Shown here in pieces: positions 6,500 to 13,404 of a stretch of 15,160 nucleotides of DNA. The notes below the pieces were generated by a model. It saw only the letters and a program-made list of their open reading frames with translations. It ran no database searches and was not told the origin of the DNA. The position numbers were made by a program, and so were the translations under genes. The DNA is from JBMZCV01 sp049613665 (GTDB lineage Bacteria; Bacteroidota; Bacteroidia; Chitinophagales; UBA2359), in contig JBMZCV010000132.1 in the NCBI GenBank assembly GCA_049613665.1, forward strand, positions 1 through 15,160. Direction: 5' to 3'. Within the stretch, counting starts at the first letter, position 1. Every line of letters begins with the position of its first letter.

Positions 6500-8959
6500 A
6501 TGAAAGTATTAAAATTTGGTGGAACTTCTGTTAAAAATGCAGAACGCATTGCAAAAGTGCGTGATATAGTTGCGGAAACGCTCAAAGAAAATAAAAAAGT
6601 CGTCGTTGTTGTGTCGGCATTAGGTGGTTTGACTGATGTGTTAATCGGTGCAGCCAAAAAAGCAGAAGCAGGCGATGACACTTTTAAAGATGTGATGGAA
6701 GATATTTCTTATCGCCATAGAAAAACGGCTGACCAATTGTTTTCGACAGAGGAAATGAAAAGTTTTAGAAGCTATTTGAGAAGTACCACCAACAATTTAG
6801 AAAATCTTTTATTTGGTACATCACTCATCAAAGAGCTTTCGCCACGAAGTTTGGACAGAGTAATGAGTTATGGCGAAATTATGTCTTCTTATATTGTCGC
6901 TCATTTTTTCGCAAAAAGCTTACCCAATGTTGAACACATCGACTCTCGTGAAATTATTAAAACAAATGATGACTTTGGCAATGCACAAGTAGATTTTGAA
7001 AAAACAAATGCCAATATTGCCGAAAAAATGGGCAATGAATCTGGCGTTTATGTGATGGGAGGCTTCATCGCTTCGACAGACGATAACGTAACTACGACTT
7101 TAGGGCGTGGCGGTTCTGACTTTACGGCAGCCATTATAGGAGCAGGTTTGGGAGCAAATGAAATCGAAATTTGGACAGATGTTGATGGCGTGATGACGGC
7201 AGACCCTCGCAAGGTAAAAAAGGCATTTTCGCTCACACATATGACTTATGAAGAAGCTATGGAAATGTCGCATTTTGGAGCAAAAGTTATTCATCCACCG
7301 ACTGTTCAGCCAGCTTTAGACAAAAAAATTCCTATTCGGATTCGCAATACTTTCAATTCAGCTTTTGAAGGCACACTTATTACCTCCAGAAACAATGCAG
7401 ATTATCCCGTAAAAGGCATTTCGTCTATCAGCGACATTAGCTTGATGACGGTGCAAGGTAGTGGTTTGATTGGTGTGACAGGTATTGCAGGCCGTTTGTT
7501 TACGGTTTTGGCTCGCCATCGTGTCAATATCACCTTGATTACGCAAGCTTCTTCCGAGCATTCTATCACTTTTGCAGTAAAACCTACTGACACAGAAAAA
7601 GCGAAAAAAGCCATTGAAGAAGAATTTTTATACGAAATTCGCTCACACCTAATCAATGATATTTCAGTAGAAAATAATTTGGCAATCGTTGCGGTGATTG
7701 GCTCTGGTATGAAAAACATGAAAGGAATTTCTGGGCGTACTTTTAGAGCTTTGGGAGCAAATGGTGTCAATATTCGAGCCATTGCACAAGGTTCTTCGGA
7801 GTTGAACATTTCGTCAGTCATTAGCAAAAATGATATTGTAAAATCCCTCAATGCTTTGCACGAAACTTTCTTTTTGTCCGACACAAAATCAATTCATCTT
7901 TTTGTTGTAGGTGCAACAGGTTTGATAGGCACAACTTTATTGGAGCAAATCAATAAACAACAACAATTTTTGGCAGAATCTCAATCTTTAGAGTTAAAGT
8001 TGGTAGCTGTTACGAATAGTCGACAGATGTTTTTTGATGTAGATGGATTAAATTTAACCAATTGGAATAGTATTTTGGAACAAAAAGGTAATAAAGCCAA
8101 TTTGCAAACGTTTATAGAAAACATGAAGGCTTTGAATTTGCCAAATACCATTTTTATAGATTGCACAGCAAGTGCGACACCAATAAAGCATTATGCCGAC
8201 ATTTTGAGTTCAAGTATTTCTATTGTTACACCAAATAAAATTGCAAACTCTAGCAGCTTGCAAAATTATGTACAATATCAAAAATTGGCGAAAAAGTACA
8301 ATGTTAAGTTTTTGTATGAAACAAATGTAGGTGCAGGTTTGCCTGTTATCTCTACTTTGAAAGGTTTGTTGCAAAGTGGCGATGAAATTTTGCAAATAGA
8401 TGCTGTTTTATCTGGTTCATTATCGTTTATCTTCAATTCTTTTTCGGACGAAAAACGTTTTAGCGATGTTGTAAAGCAAGCACAAGACAAAGGTTTTACA
8501 GAGCCAGACCCACGAGATGATTTGAGCGGTAGAGATGTAGCTCGCAAAGTATTGATTTTGTCGAGAGAAATCGGAAAAAATATTGAGATTGACGATATAG
8601 AAGTAGAAAATATTTTGCCGCAAGCTTGTTTAGATGCCAAAAATGTAGCTGACTTTTTTGAAGCTTTAGCAGCCAATGACGATTATTTTGCAGAAATGAG
8701 AAATAAAGCCAGCAAAGCAGGAAAAGTATTGCGTTTTTTGGCCAGCGTAACACCACAAAAAGCAAGTGTTTCGTTGCAAGCAGTAGATAGCAACAATCCA
8801 TTTTATTCGCTTTCGGGTAGCGACAATATGATTGTGTTCAAAACAGCACGATATTTAGATAGACCTTTAGTTGTAAAAGGCCCTGGTGCTGGTGCTGCCG
8901 TAACAGCCGCAGGTGTTTTCGCCGAAATTATTTCTATTAGCAATTATTTAAATGTTTGA
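6500..8959 (+). CDS. thrA: bifunctional aspartate kinase / homoserine dehydrogenase
   Basis: 819 aa, matching the roughly 820 aa of known fused enzymes. It carries out steps 1 and 3 of the aspartate pathway: ATP-dependent phosphorylation of aspartate and NAD(P)H-dependent reduction of aspartate semialdehyde to homoserine, toward Thr/Met (and Lys through the shared first step). The kinase spans residues 1-290, with K5-F-G-G-T-S at the N-terminus, GRGGSDFTA (202-210) and TDVDGVMTADPR (226-237). Two ACT-like regulatory domains follow at about 310-460, each with the V-N-I turn (RVNITLI, GVNIRAI), the usual site of threonine feedback. Homoserine dehydrogenase begins with the nucleotide-binding GATGLIG (471-477), then TPNKIA (577-582), YETNVGAGLP (606-615), DDLSGRDVARK (673-683) and GPGAGAAVTA (794-803). 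The frame is open to a TTG at 6443, but MKVLKFGGTS at 6500 is the family N-terminus. thrB and thrC, often next to it, are absent; the next gene converges. Confidence 0.97.
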   Translation: MKVLKFGGTSVKNAERIAKVRDIVAETLKENKKVVVVVSALGGLTDVLIGAAKKAEAGDDTFKDVMEDISYRHRKTADQLFSTEEMKSFRSYLRSTTNNLENLLFGTSLIKELSPRSLDRVMSYGEIMSSYIVAHFFAKSLPNVEHIDSREIIKTNDDFGNAQVDFEKTNANIAEKMGNESGVYVMGGFIASTDDNVTTTLGRGGSDFTAAIIGAGLGANEIEIWTDVDGVMTADPRKVKKAFSLTHMTYEEAMEMSHFGAKVIHPPTVQPALDKKIPIRIRNTFNSAFEGTLITSRNNADYPVKGISSISDISLMTVQGSGLIGVTGIAGRLFTVLARHRVNITLITQASSEHSITFAVKPTDTEKAKKAIEEEFLYEIRSHLINDISVENNLAIVAVIGSGMKNMKGISGRTFRALGANGVNIRAIAQGSSELNISSVISKNDIVKSLNALHETFFLSDTKSIHLFVVGATGLIGTTLLEQINKQQQFLAESQSLELKLVAVTNSRQMFFDVDGLNLTNWNSILEQKGNKANLQTFIENMKALNLPNTIFIDCTASATPIKHYADILSSSISIVTPNKIANSSSLQNYVQYQKLAKKYNVKFLYETNVGAGLPVISTLKGLLQSGDEILQIDAVLSGSLSFIFNSFSDEKRFSDVVKQAQDKGFTEPDPRDDLSGRDVARKVLILSREIGKNIEIDDIEVENILPQACLDAKNVADFFEALAANDDYFAEMRNKASKAGKVLRFLASVTPQKASVSLQAVDSNNPFYSLSGSDNMIVFKTARYLDRPLVVKGPGAGAAVTAAGVFAEIISISNYLNV

Positions 8960-9091
8960 TAAATTTCTTTTTATATGTGATACATTTTCGTTTTAACCAA
9001 AGGAACATTTTTGGACAAGGTCTTAAAAAAATAATCACTAATACTAGAAAATGAATAAACAAAATTTTGTGTTATTCGTTTTATTTCAAAG

Positions 9092-9103
9092 CGAGAATAG
9101 CTG
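9092..9103 (+). repeat. 12-bp dispersed intergenic repeat, copy 2
   Basis: CGAGAATAGCTG in the convergent gap between thrA and the YqiJ-like gene, about 50 bp before the shared hairpin terminator. Identical to copies at 43-54 and 12757-12768. Confidence 0.5.
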
Positions 9104-9146
9104 ATATTTTCAGTCACATATCGTATTTTTAAATATTGGTTACAAA

Positions 9147-9189
9147 AAAAGAAGAAGAGCAATTAATGATAAATCGCTCTTCTTCTTTT
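9147..9189. terminator. bidirectional terminator between thrA and the YqiJ-like gene
   Basis: A 14-bp perfect stem, AAAAGAAGAAGAGC (9147-9160) with its complement at 9176-9189, and a 15-nt loop. On the minus strand the stem runs into a T tract, and it lies about 40 nt after the YqiJ-like stop codon. On the + strand it ends CTTCTTTT, about 190 nt after thrA. Confidence 0.75.
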
Positions 9190-9230
9190 AAAAAACTTGC
9201 ACAGAATATTTTTTTCAGCAAAAAAAACCT

Positions 9231-9887
9231 CTAAAACTCATCGTCCGTTTCCTCCACAAAATAAAAATCTTGTGCTTTATTTTGAGCAATAAAAACAACT
9301 TTTGTACCTCTAGGCAAGCTTCCTTTTTTAGTTTTTATATTCAAAGTCAAAAAGTTATTGTCAATACTAATTTCGGCCTGTCCCATTTTCATGTCACTTA
9401 CAGGACTTATCGTAGTTGCTAGTTGGCCAATCAAATCAGTATCTTGCTGGCGTACATTCATGCTTTTGAAAAAAGGTAGCAATGGAGCAGTTAGTATTTT
9501 TGTGACAAACAAACTCACAACGATATTAGGTATAATCAGCAACAACCCTAAAGGTAAAGCACGATTAGGAATATAATAGTTGGCTAAAATAGAAAAATTC
9601 CAAATAACTAAAATAAGCAAGCTCAAATAAATCATAAAAGGTATCGCTCCAACATTGAAAAAATGCAGCAGATATACAAACGTACCTGTACCAGCTCCCG
9701 ACGAGCCTGCATCGACATCGACATCAACATCAGCGTCGACATCAGCATCAAGGTCGAGGTCAAAGTCTAGGAAGTCGAGGTCTAAAGTTCCTAAAATAAC
9801 AAATATCCAATATAGCACTATTAGTAAAAATAAAAGTGTTATAAAGATATTGGCAGGAGAAAATGCTTCTAACAATAATGTATTCAT
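9231..9887 (-). CDS. YqiJ-like membrane protein with OB-fold domain
   Basis: 218 aa from the ATG at 9887; the frame extends to a TTG at 9941 but the added residues are not convincing. A first membrane helix (residues about 12-33) leads into a 25-residue Asp-alternating linker (36-60), then a Gly/Ser patch. Further hydrophobic segments lie at about 70-105 and 110-135. A soluble beta-rich C-terminal domain (about 144-218) contains D-L-I-G-Q-L-A and LPRGTKVVFI, the pattern of the OB-fold of YqiJ/DUF1449 proteins. In other bacteria these are inner-membrane partners of flotillin-like YqiK and are linked to membrane organisation. No flotillin gene follows here: the next gene on that side is convergent thrA. 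I am fairly sure of the family, not of the role. Confidence 0.75.
   Translation of the reverse strand: MNTLLLEAFSPANIFITLLFLLIVLYWIFVILGTLDLDFLDFDLDLDADVDADVDVDVDAGSSGAGTGTFVYLLHFFNVGAIPFMIYLSLLILVIWNFSILANYYIPNRALPLGLLLIIPNIVVSLFVTKILTAPLLPFFKSMNVRQQDTDLIGQLATTISPVSDMKMGQAEISIDNNFLTLNIKTKKGSLPRGTKVVFIAQNKAQDFYFVEETDDEF
9708..9782 (-). repeat. Asp-alternating codon repeat inside the YqiJ-like gene
   Basis: Encodes residues 36-60, in which nearly every second residue is Asp, separated by Leu, Phe, Ala or Val. The DNA is a degenerate 6-bp repeat (GACGTC/GATGTC-like units), prone to slippage and so probably variable in length between strains. The acidic segment lies directly after the first membrane helix. 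Confidence 0.7.
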
Positions 9888-10080
9888 ATACAGAGACTTT
9901 TTAATAAGGCAAATTACGTTGTTAACTATATAAACACTCAAAGTGTTTTGATAAGTTCCATAAAATATAATAAAAATTAGGTAGAAAAAAATAACAATAA
10001 CGTCTTACATAACAAGTTTTTCATTGAAAAAGAAAACATTATACAAGGATTATTGTTTTTTTATAACAACCTAAAAGATT

Positions 10081-10093
10081 AGTGCCAAGCACC
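10081..10093 (+). repeat. 13-bp palindromic repeat, copy 2
   Basis: AGTGCCAAGCACC, 12 of 13 identical to the copy at 12679-12691. It is in the divergent gap, 447 bp before the T9SS-cargo gene. Confidence 0.5.
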
Positions 10094-10148
10094 TTTCAAT
10101 AATAAGGCAACTTGCACTAACTATATTTAAAATCAACATGCTAGCTTC

Positions 10149-10186
10149 TACATTTTTTTTAAGCTAAAATACTTAAAAAAGATGTA
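10149..10186 (+). terminator. AT-rich hairpin, terminator-like
   Basis: Arms 10149-10163 and 10172-10186 are 15 nt with a single G-U-type mismatch and an 8-nt loop. No + strand gene precedes it. It follows palindrome copy 2 by about 55 bp, as the hairpin at 3236 follows copy 1 by about 63 bp. Confidence 0.3.
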
Positions 10187-10372
10187 AATGTTCTAAAGTT
10201 TTTCAAAAAAGCTAGAATAAGTGACTACTTTTCTCCAAGTATATTGAAGCAGTATCAAATTTATATTGACTTATTTTTGTACAATTACTTATGTTGTGGC
10301 AAGATAATAAACTTTTTGTGTAAAAAACATGCTTTAATCACAAAAAAATTTTTTACTTTAAGCATAAAATGC

Positions 10373-10380
10373 TATTTTTG
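10373..10380 (+). promoter_or_regulatory. candidate -7 box for the T9SS-cargo gene
   Basis: TATTTTTG, a full match to TAnnTTTG, with TTTT in place of TTTG at a 19-bp spacing (10350-10353). It implies an unusually long leader of about 140 nt, which contains the two hairpins at 10419-10472. Confidence 0.45.
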
Positions 10381-10418
10381 GAACATACTGAAAAAGTTAT
10401 ACTAACAATTAAAACTTT

Positions 10419-10472
10419 TTACAAATTATATTATATTTTGTAATGTTTGAGAGGGGGAGAAACTCAAACATT
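10419..10472 (+). promoter_or_regulatory. two overlapping leader hairpins with a G-rich loop
   Basis: Hairpin A pairs TTACAAA (10419-10425) with TTTGTAA (10437-10443). Hairpin B pairs AATGTTTGAG (10442-10451) with CTCAAACATT (10463-10472), exposing the 11-nt purine loop AGGGGGAGAAA. They share bases 10442-10443, so full formation of one disturbs the other. The purine-rich loop is unusual in this AT-rich DNA. It lies 55 nt before the ATG, too far for a ribosome-binding site of this gene. Confidence 0.5.
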
Positions 10473-10527
10473 CACGTTTTGAAATTCAATTACAAATCCA
10501 TTCGTAAAAAAATTAAATCAACGGATT

Positions 10528-11694
10528 ATGAAATTAAAATTTATCCAAAGCTCTTTATTAGTGCTTTCATTATTTTTTGTTCAATTTGCAAATGCACAAC
10601 AAGGCACTTACAACCTTGAATTCAACAATGCAATGACAAATTGTTCTGGTGCTTCCCCTCAATTTTGTGTGGACTTAAATATTCAATCAGATGCAGGAAG
10701 TTTCAATATTGGTGCTCATACTGTATTTTTCTCTTACAATATGGCTGCTATTGACAATCCTGTTTACACTTCTGAAAATTTTGATGAAGATGAGATTTGC
10801 CCTAGTGGTAATCCTGGATATAGCGTTGCTTATACAGGTAATTCGGGTTCAGTAAACTTAACGACTAACACTACTGTTATACAACCAACAACAACAGATG
10901 CTACTTGTCCAACACTTACTACTGGATGGACTAAAATGGGAACATTTTGTTTTGATGTAATAGATGATGCTCAAACAGCAGGTCTTGCTTTCAATACAAC
11001 ACATACTTTATTCAACCAATACAACAATGACCCTGAAGTATCACTCATGCAAGGCAATTTCACTGATTTTGATGGTTCAGTAGCCTGTCCTGTTGCAGAA
11101 TGTGCAGCATTGTCAGTATCTAATCTTTCTTCTGATGTTAATACTGATAACAATTTGGTAGTTACTTTATCTTGGATAACAGTAGCAAATGCAGAGGCTT
11201 ATCAATTAGCAGGCCGCAAAACAGGTGGTACAACAAAAACGTTTCCAGAAACGCAAATGACATCTCGTACTTTCACATCTGGCATTCAATATGGTACAAA
11301 TTATCAATGGTCTGTAAGAGTAAAATGTGATGGTGTTTGGACAAGTTATGCTTTAGACGGCCCTGGCCCAGCAACATTTACGACTCCTCCTGGTAAAAAT
11401 ACAAGTGATTTTGATATTTTCGCTAGTACTACTGATTTGCAAGTAAGTTTATATCCAAATCCTACTCGTGACAATGTAAACGTTCAATTTGAAGCACCTA
11501 TGTTTGATTTTAACGATAATTCAACACTAACTATCAGCGTTTATGATGTTGTTGGTCGTCAATTATTGGTAAAAGAAGCGAAAACAAATGTTGGTCAAGT
11601 ATCACTTAATCTAACAGGTTTCGACAAAGGTTATTATTTTGTTGAAGTGGATAATGGAACAAACAAAGCGGTAGAAAAGTTGGCTGTTTACTAG
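10528..11694 (+). CDS. secreted protein with T9SS type A sorting domain
   Basis: 388 aa. An N-terminal signal peptide (KLKF charge region, hydrophobic core to about residue 20, likely cleavage after FANA at 23) sends it through Sec. Residues about 27-190 form a beta-rich domain with six Cys; the GAHTVFFSYN region and later CFDV resemble cohesin/adhesin-like beta sandwiches, but I would not name the family. Residues about 193-288 look like a fibronectin type III-like module (VTLSWITVANAEAYQL, then YQWSVRVKC). Residues about 304-388 are the C-terminal sorting domain: VSLYPNPTRDNVNV, ISVYDVVGRQLL, LNLTGFDKGYYFVEV and a final KLAVY, which direct outer-membrane export by the type IX system. No enzymatic motif is visible, so an adhesive or structural surface role is the simplest guess. 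It is a single gene with its own leader and terminator. Confidence 0.88.
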   Translation: MKLKFIQSSLLVLSLFFVQFANAQQGTYNLEFNNAMTNCSGASPQFCVDLNIQSDAGSFNIGAHTVFFSYNMAAIDNPVYTSENFDEDEICPSGNPGYSVAYTGNSGSVNLTTNTTVIQPTTTDATCPTLTTGWTKMGTFCFDVIDDAQTAGLAFNTTHTLFNQYNNDPEVSLMQGNFTDFDGSVACPVAECAALSVSNLSSDVNTDNNLVVTLSWITVANAEAYQLAGRKTGGTTKTFPETQMTSRTFTSGIQYGTNYQWSVRVKCDGVWTSYALDGPGPATFTTPPGKNTSDFDIFASTTDLQVSLYPNPTRDNVNVQFEAPMFDFNDNSTLTISVYDVVGRQLLVKEAKTNVGQVSLNLTGFDKGYYFVEVDNGTNKAVEKLAVY

Positions 11695-11731
11695 AGCTAA
11701 TTTACTTTATATAAAAAAGTATTTTTTTAAT

Positions 11732-11768
11732 AAAACCCCATCATTTATTTTTTAAATGATGGGGTTTT
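11732..11768 (+). terminator. terminator of the T9SS-cargo gene
   Basis: A 16-bp perfect stem, AAAACCCCATCATTTA (11732-11747) with its complement (11753-11768), and a 5-nt T loop, ending in TTTT. It is 38 bp after the stop codon. Confidence 0.9.
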
Positions 11769-11883
11769 CCGTTTTATTTTAAAACAAAAATAGACCTTAG
11801 GGTGTTAATATATTGTCATTGAACATGATTTGCTAAGTAATTCTTATATTAAAGCTTGAGGAAACACCTAACATTATTTAATT

Positions 11884-11896
11884 CGTGTTTGGCACT
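11884..11896 (-). repeat. 13-bp palindromic repeat, copy 3 (degenerate)
   Basis: CGTGTTTGGCACT, two mismatches from AGTGCTTGGCACT. It is 58 bp upstream of the folE ATG, so unlike the others it could fall in a promoter or leader. I see no TAnnTTTG box for folE. Confidence 0.4.
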
Positions 11897-11953
11897 TCTT
11901 CCACTTTTTTTTGAACACTTAATTATCATGTTTTTTTTATCTAAAAAATTGAA

Positions 11954-12679
11954 ATGAAACATAGCATAAAAAAACTGAATATTCCTAAAGAAAATGACCG
12001 TAAACTCGATAATCTTTCACTCAAAGATAAAACCTTAGCTGAACAAATAGGCGATCATCATTTTCTAACATCTACTAATACGCCCCTTCGAGCTGATGCT
12101 TTTGATTTGAGTGATGAGGATAAAATAAAGCAAATTGAAGCACACTTTGCTAAAATTATGAATACTCTAGGGTTAGATTTAACTGACGATAGTTTAAGTG
12201 GTACGCCTTATCGAGTAGCCAAAATGTATGTTAAGGAAATTTTTAGTGGTTTAAATCCAAAAAACAAGCCGCAAATAACACTTTTCGACAACAAATATCA
12301 ATACAATGAGATGCTTATCGAAAAAAATATCACATTTCATTCCAACTGTGAACATCATTTTGTACCTATTATTGGAAAAGTACATGTTGCTTATATTCCT
12401 GAAAAAAAAGTAATTGGCCTGTCAAAAATAAATCGTTTAGTGCAGCATTTTGCAAAACGTCCACAGGTTCAAGAACGTTTGACTATGCAAATAGCTAATG
12501 AGTTGTGTGTAGCTTTAGAAACTAAAAACATTGCTGTTGTGATAGAAGCCGACCACGCTTGTGTGATAACTAGAGGTGTTAATGATGTAAATTCAAGCAC
12601 TATTACTTCTAAATTTTATGGACAATTTAAAAATAACAATGTTAAAAATGAATTTCTGCAACTATTAGGAAAAGGATAA
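11954..12679 (+). CDS. folE: GTP cyclohydrolase I
   Basis: 241 aa, cytoplasmic, homodecameric in known cases. It converts GTP to 7,8-dihydroneopterin triphosphate plus formate, the entry to folate and pterin synthesis. The N-terminal 50 residues are variable and charged. The conserved core begins at about residue 55 and shows GTPYRVAKMY (83-92), the zinc-site motif HSNCEHHFVPI with ligands C132 and H135, and IGLSKINRLV (154-163). ADHACVITRGV (199-209) follows with zinc ligand C203 and catalytic-type H201. All zinc ligands (Cys, His, Cys) are present, so it should be the zinc-dependent type I enzyme. The final segment STITSKFYGQF is typical. The ATG at 11954 is the only sensible start. The stop codon TAA overlaps a 13-bp palindrome by one base. 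Confidence 0.96.
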   Translation: MKHSIKKLNIPKENDRKLDNLSLKDKTLAEQIGDHHFLTSTNTPLRADAFDLSDEDKIKQIEAHFAKIMNTLGLDLTDDSLSGTPYRVAKMYVKEIFSGLNPKNKPQITLFDNKYQYNEMLIEKNITFHSNCEHHFVPIIGKVHVAYIPEKKVIGLSKINRLVQHFAKRPQVQERLTMQIANELCVALETKNIAVVIEADHACVITRGVNDVNSSTITSKFYGQFKNNNVKNEFLQLLGKG

Positions 12680-12691
12680 GTGCCAAGCACT
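12679..12691 (+). repeat. 13-bp palindromic repeat, copy 4, at the folE stop codon
   Basis: AGTGCCAAGCACT. Its first A is the last base of the folE TAA stop. Arms AGTGC/GCACT surround a CAA centre. Confidence 0.55.
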
Positions 12692-12756
12692 ACTTAGCTT
12701 TCAAGACTTTTTTTATCAAAAGTTTAAACATACTGTTTTTTTTAGGCTAAGACAAT

Positions 12757-12768
12757 CGAGAATAGCTG
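12757..12768 (+). repeat. 12-bp dispersed intergenic repeat, copy 3
   Basis: CGAGAATAGCTG, 19 bp before the folE terminator stem. Identical to copies at 43-54 and 9092-9103. Confidence 0.5.
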
Positions 12769-12786
12769 CTAAATATTATAGATGAG

Positions 12787-12842
12787 TTCAAACAAAAAAA
12801 GGCAAACATTTAGATATTAAATGTTTGCCTTTTTTGTTTGAA
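12787..12842 (+). terminator. strong terminator of folE
   Basis: Arms 12787-12812 and 12818-12842 pair over about 25 bp with a single bulged A. The core is GGCAAACATTTA with its complement, and the loop is GATAT. The 3' arm carries GCCTTTTTTG. It is 107 bp after the stop codon. Confidence 0.85.
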
Positions 12843-12889
12843 TTTAGTTTGACAAAGCTTATTATTTGGTATTTTTAGTACAAAAAAAA

Positions 12890-13020
12890 TAGGGTGATTG
12901 ATAGCCTTAGACCAACCACCCCTTTTTTAACCAGTGTTCCCAAATTTAACTTTTGCAAGTAAACTAGACTTTATCAAGGCTTTAGTAAATGCTGTTTATA
13001 GCAAATGAAAGCTGACAAAG
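12890..13020. repeat. 131-bp structured direct repeat, copy 1
   Basis: 131 bp with 11 differences from the copy at 13090-13220. It starts with an imperfect hairpin (GGGTGATT ... AACCACCC) followed by CTTTTTTAA, which on the + strand has terminator form. A central block is identical in both copies from about 12927 to 12981. It ends with a second imperfect hairpin pairing GACTTTATCA (12967 on) with TGACAAAGTC (ending 13023). No ORF; unknown family. Confidence 0.8.
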
Positions 13021-13089
13021 TCGTTTTTTTTATTTTTTAACAAAACTTTTTTTCAAAAATATACAGTTGCATCAGTTTTATTTGGAAAG

Positions 13090-13220
13090 TAGGGTGATCG
13101 GTAGCCCTAGACCAATCACCCCTTTTTTAACCAGTGTTCCCAAATTTAACTTTTGCAAGTAAACTAGACTTCATCAAGCTTTTAGTAAATGCTGTTTATG
13201 GCAAATGAAAATTGATAAAG
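13090..13220. repeat. 131-bp structured direct repeat, copy 2
   Basis: It starts exactly 200 bp after copy 1. Here the first hairpin has perfect 7-bp arms, GGGTGAT and ATCACCC, again followed by CTTTTTTAA. Ten of the 11 differences between the copies are transitions. The 69-bp spacer between the copies shows no similarity to the repeat. Confidence 0.8.
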
Positions 13221-13336
13221 CCTTATTTTTATTAGATATAGTATGTAAAATTACTATTTTTTGCATCTATTTGCATTAAATATTATCATTTAACTAACTA
13301 CTTCTTTCACAAAGATAATGTTTATGAAGTTACCAA

Positions 13337-13392
13337 ACAAATTTTCGTTGGTTTTTTTTCAAAAAAATGAAAAAAAACCAACGAAAATTTGT
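13337..13392 (-). terminator. terminator of the beta-barrel gene
   Basis: A 23-bp perfect stem (13337-13359 and 13370-13392, core ATTTTCGTTGG) with a 10-nt loop, starting 12 bp past the stop codon of the minus-strand gene. The stem contains an A8/T8 block rather than being followed by a classical T tract, and it is symmetrical enough to act on both strands. Confidence 0.8.
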
Positions 13393-13404
13393 AACAACCC
13401 TTTT

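Larger units (their letters stand above)
9888..10527. other. 640-bp divergent intergenic region
   Basis: It lies between the YqiJ-like gene and the T9SS-cargo gene. It contains palindrome copy 2 (10081-10093), an AT-rich hairpin (10149-10186), a -7 box for the right-hand gene (10373-10380) and its two-hairpin leader (10419-10472). I found no TAnnTTTG box for the YqiJ-like gene and no credible small ORF. Confidence 0.5.
12680..13404. other. 725-bp gene-free region downstream of folE
   Basis: It holds, in order, palindrome copy 4, the 12-mer copy 3, the folE terminator, two structured 131-bp direct repeats and the terminator of the beta-barrel gene. I see no credible ORF in it. Confidence 0.6.

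Noticed and set aside
7402..7884. 160-aa minus-strand ORF inside thrA, and similar antisense ORFs at 8278-8676 and 8496-8801
   Set aside because: They are antisense to a fully conserved enzyme, have low-complexity sequence and no recognisable domain.
8971..9162. 63-aa minus-strand ORF between thrA and the YqiJ-like gene
   Set aside because: It spans the terminator region, has no family-like sequence and no promoter match.
9655..9933. + strand ORF rich in Ser/Thr/Arg
   Set aside because: It is the antisense reading of the Asp-repeat region of the YqiJ-like gene.
12890..13220. Repeats as CRISPR, tRNA or insertion sequence
   Set aside because: Only two 131-bp units with a 69-bp spacer, no cloverleaf, no transposase and no terminal inverted repeats.
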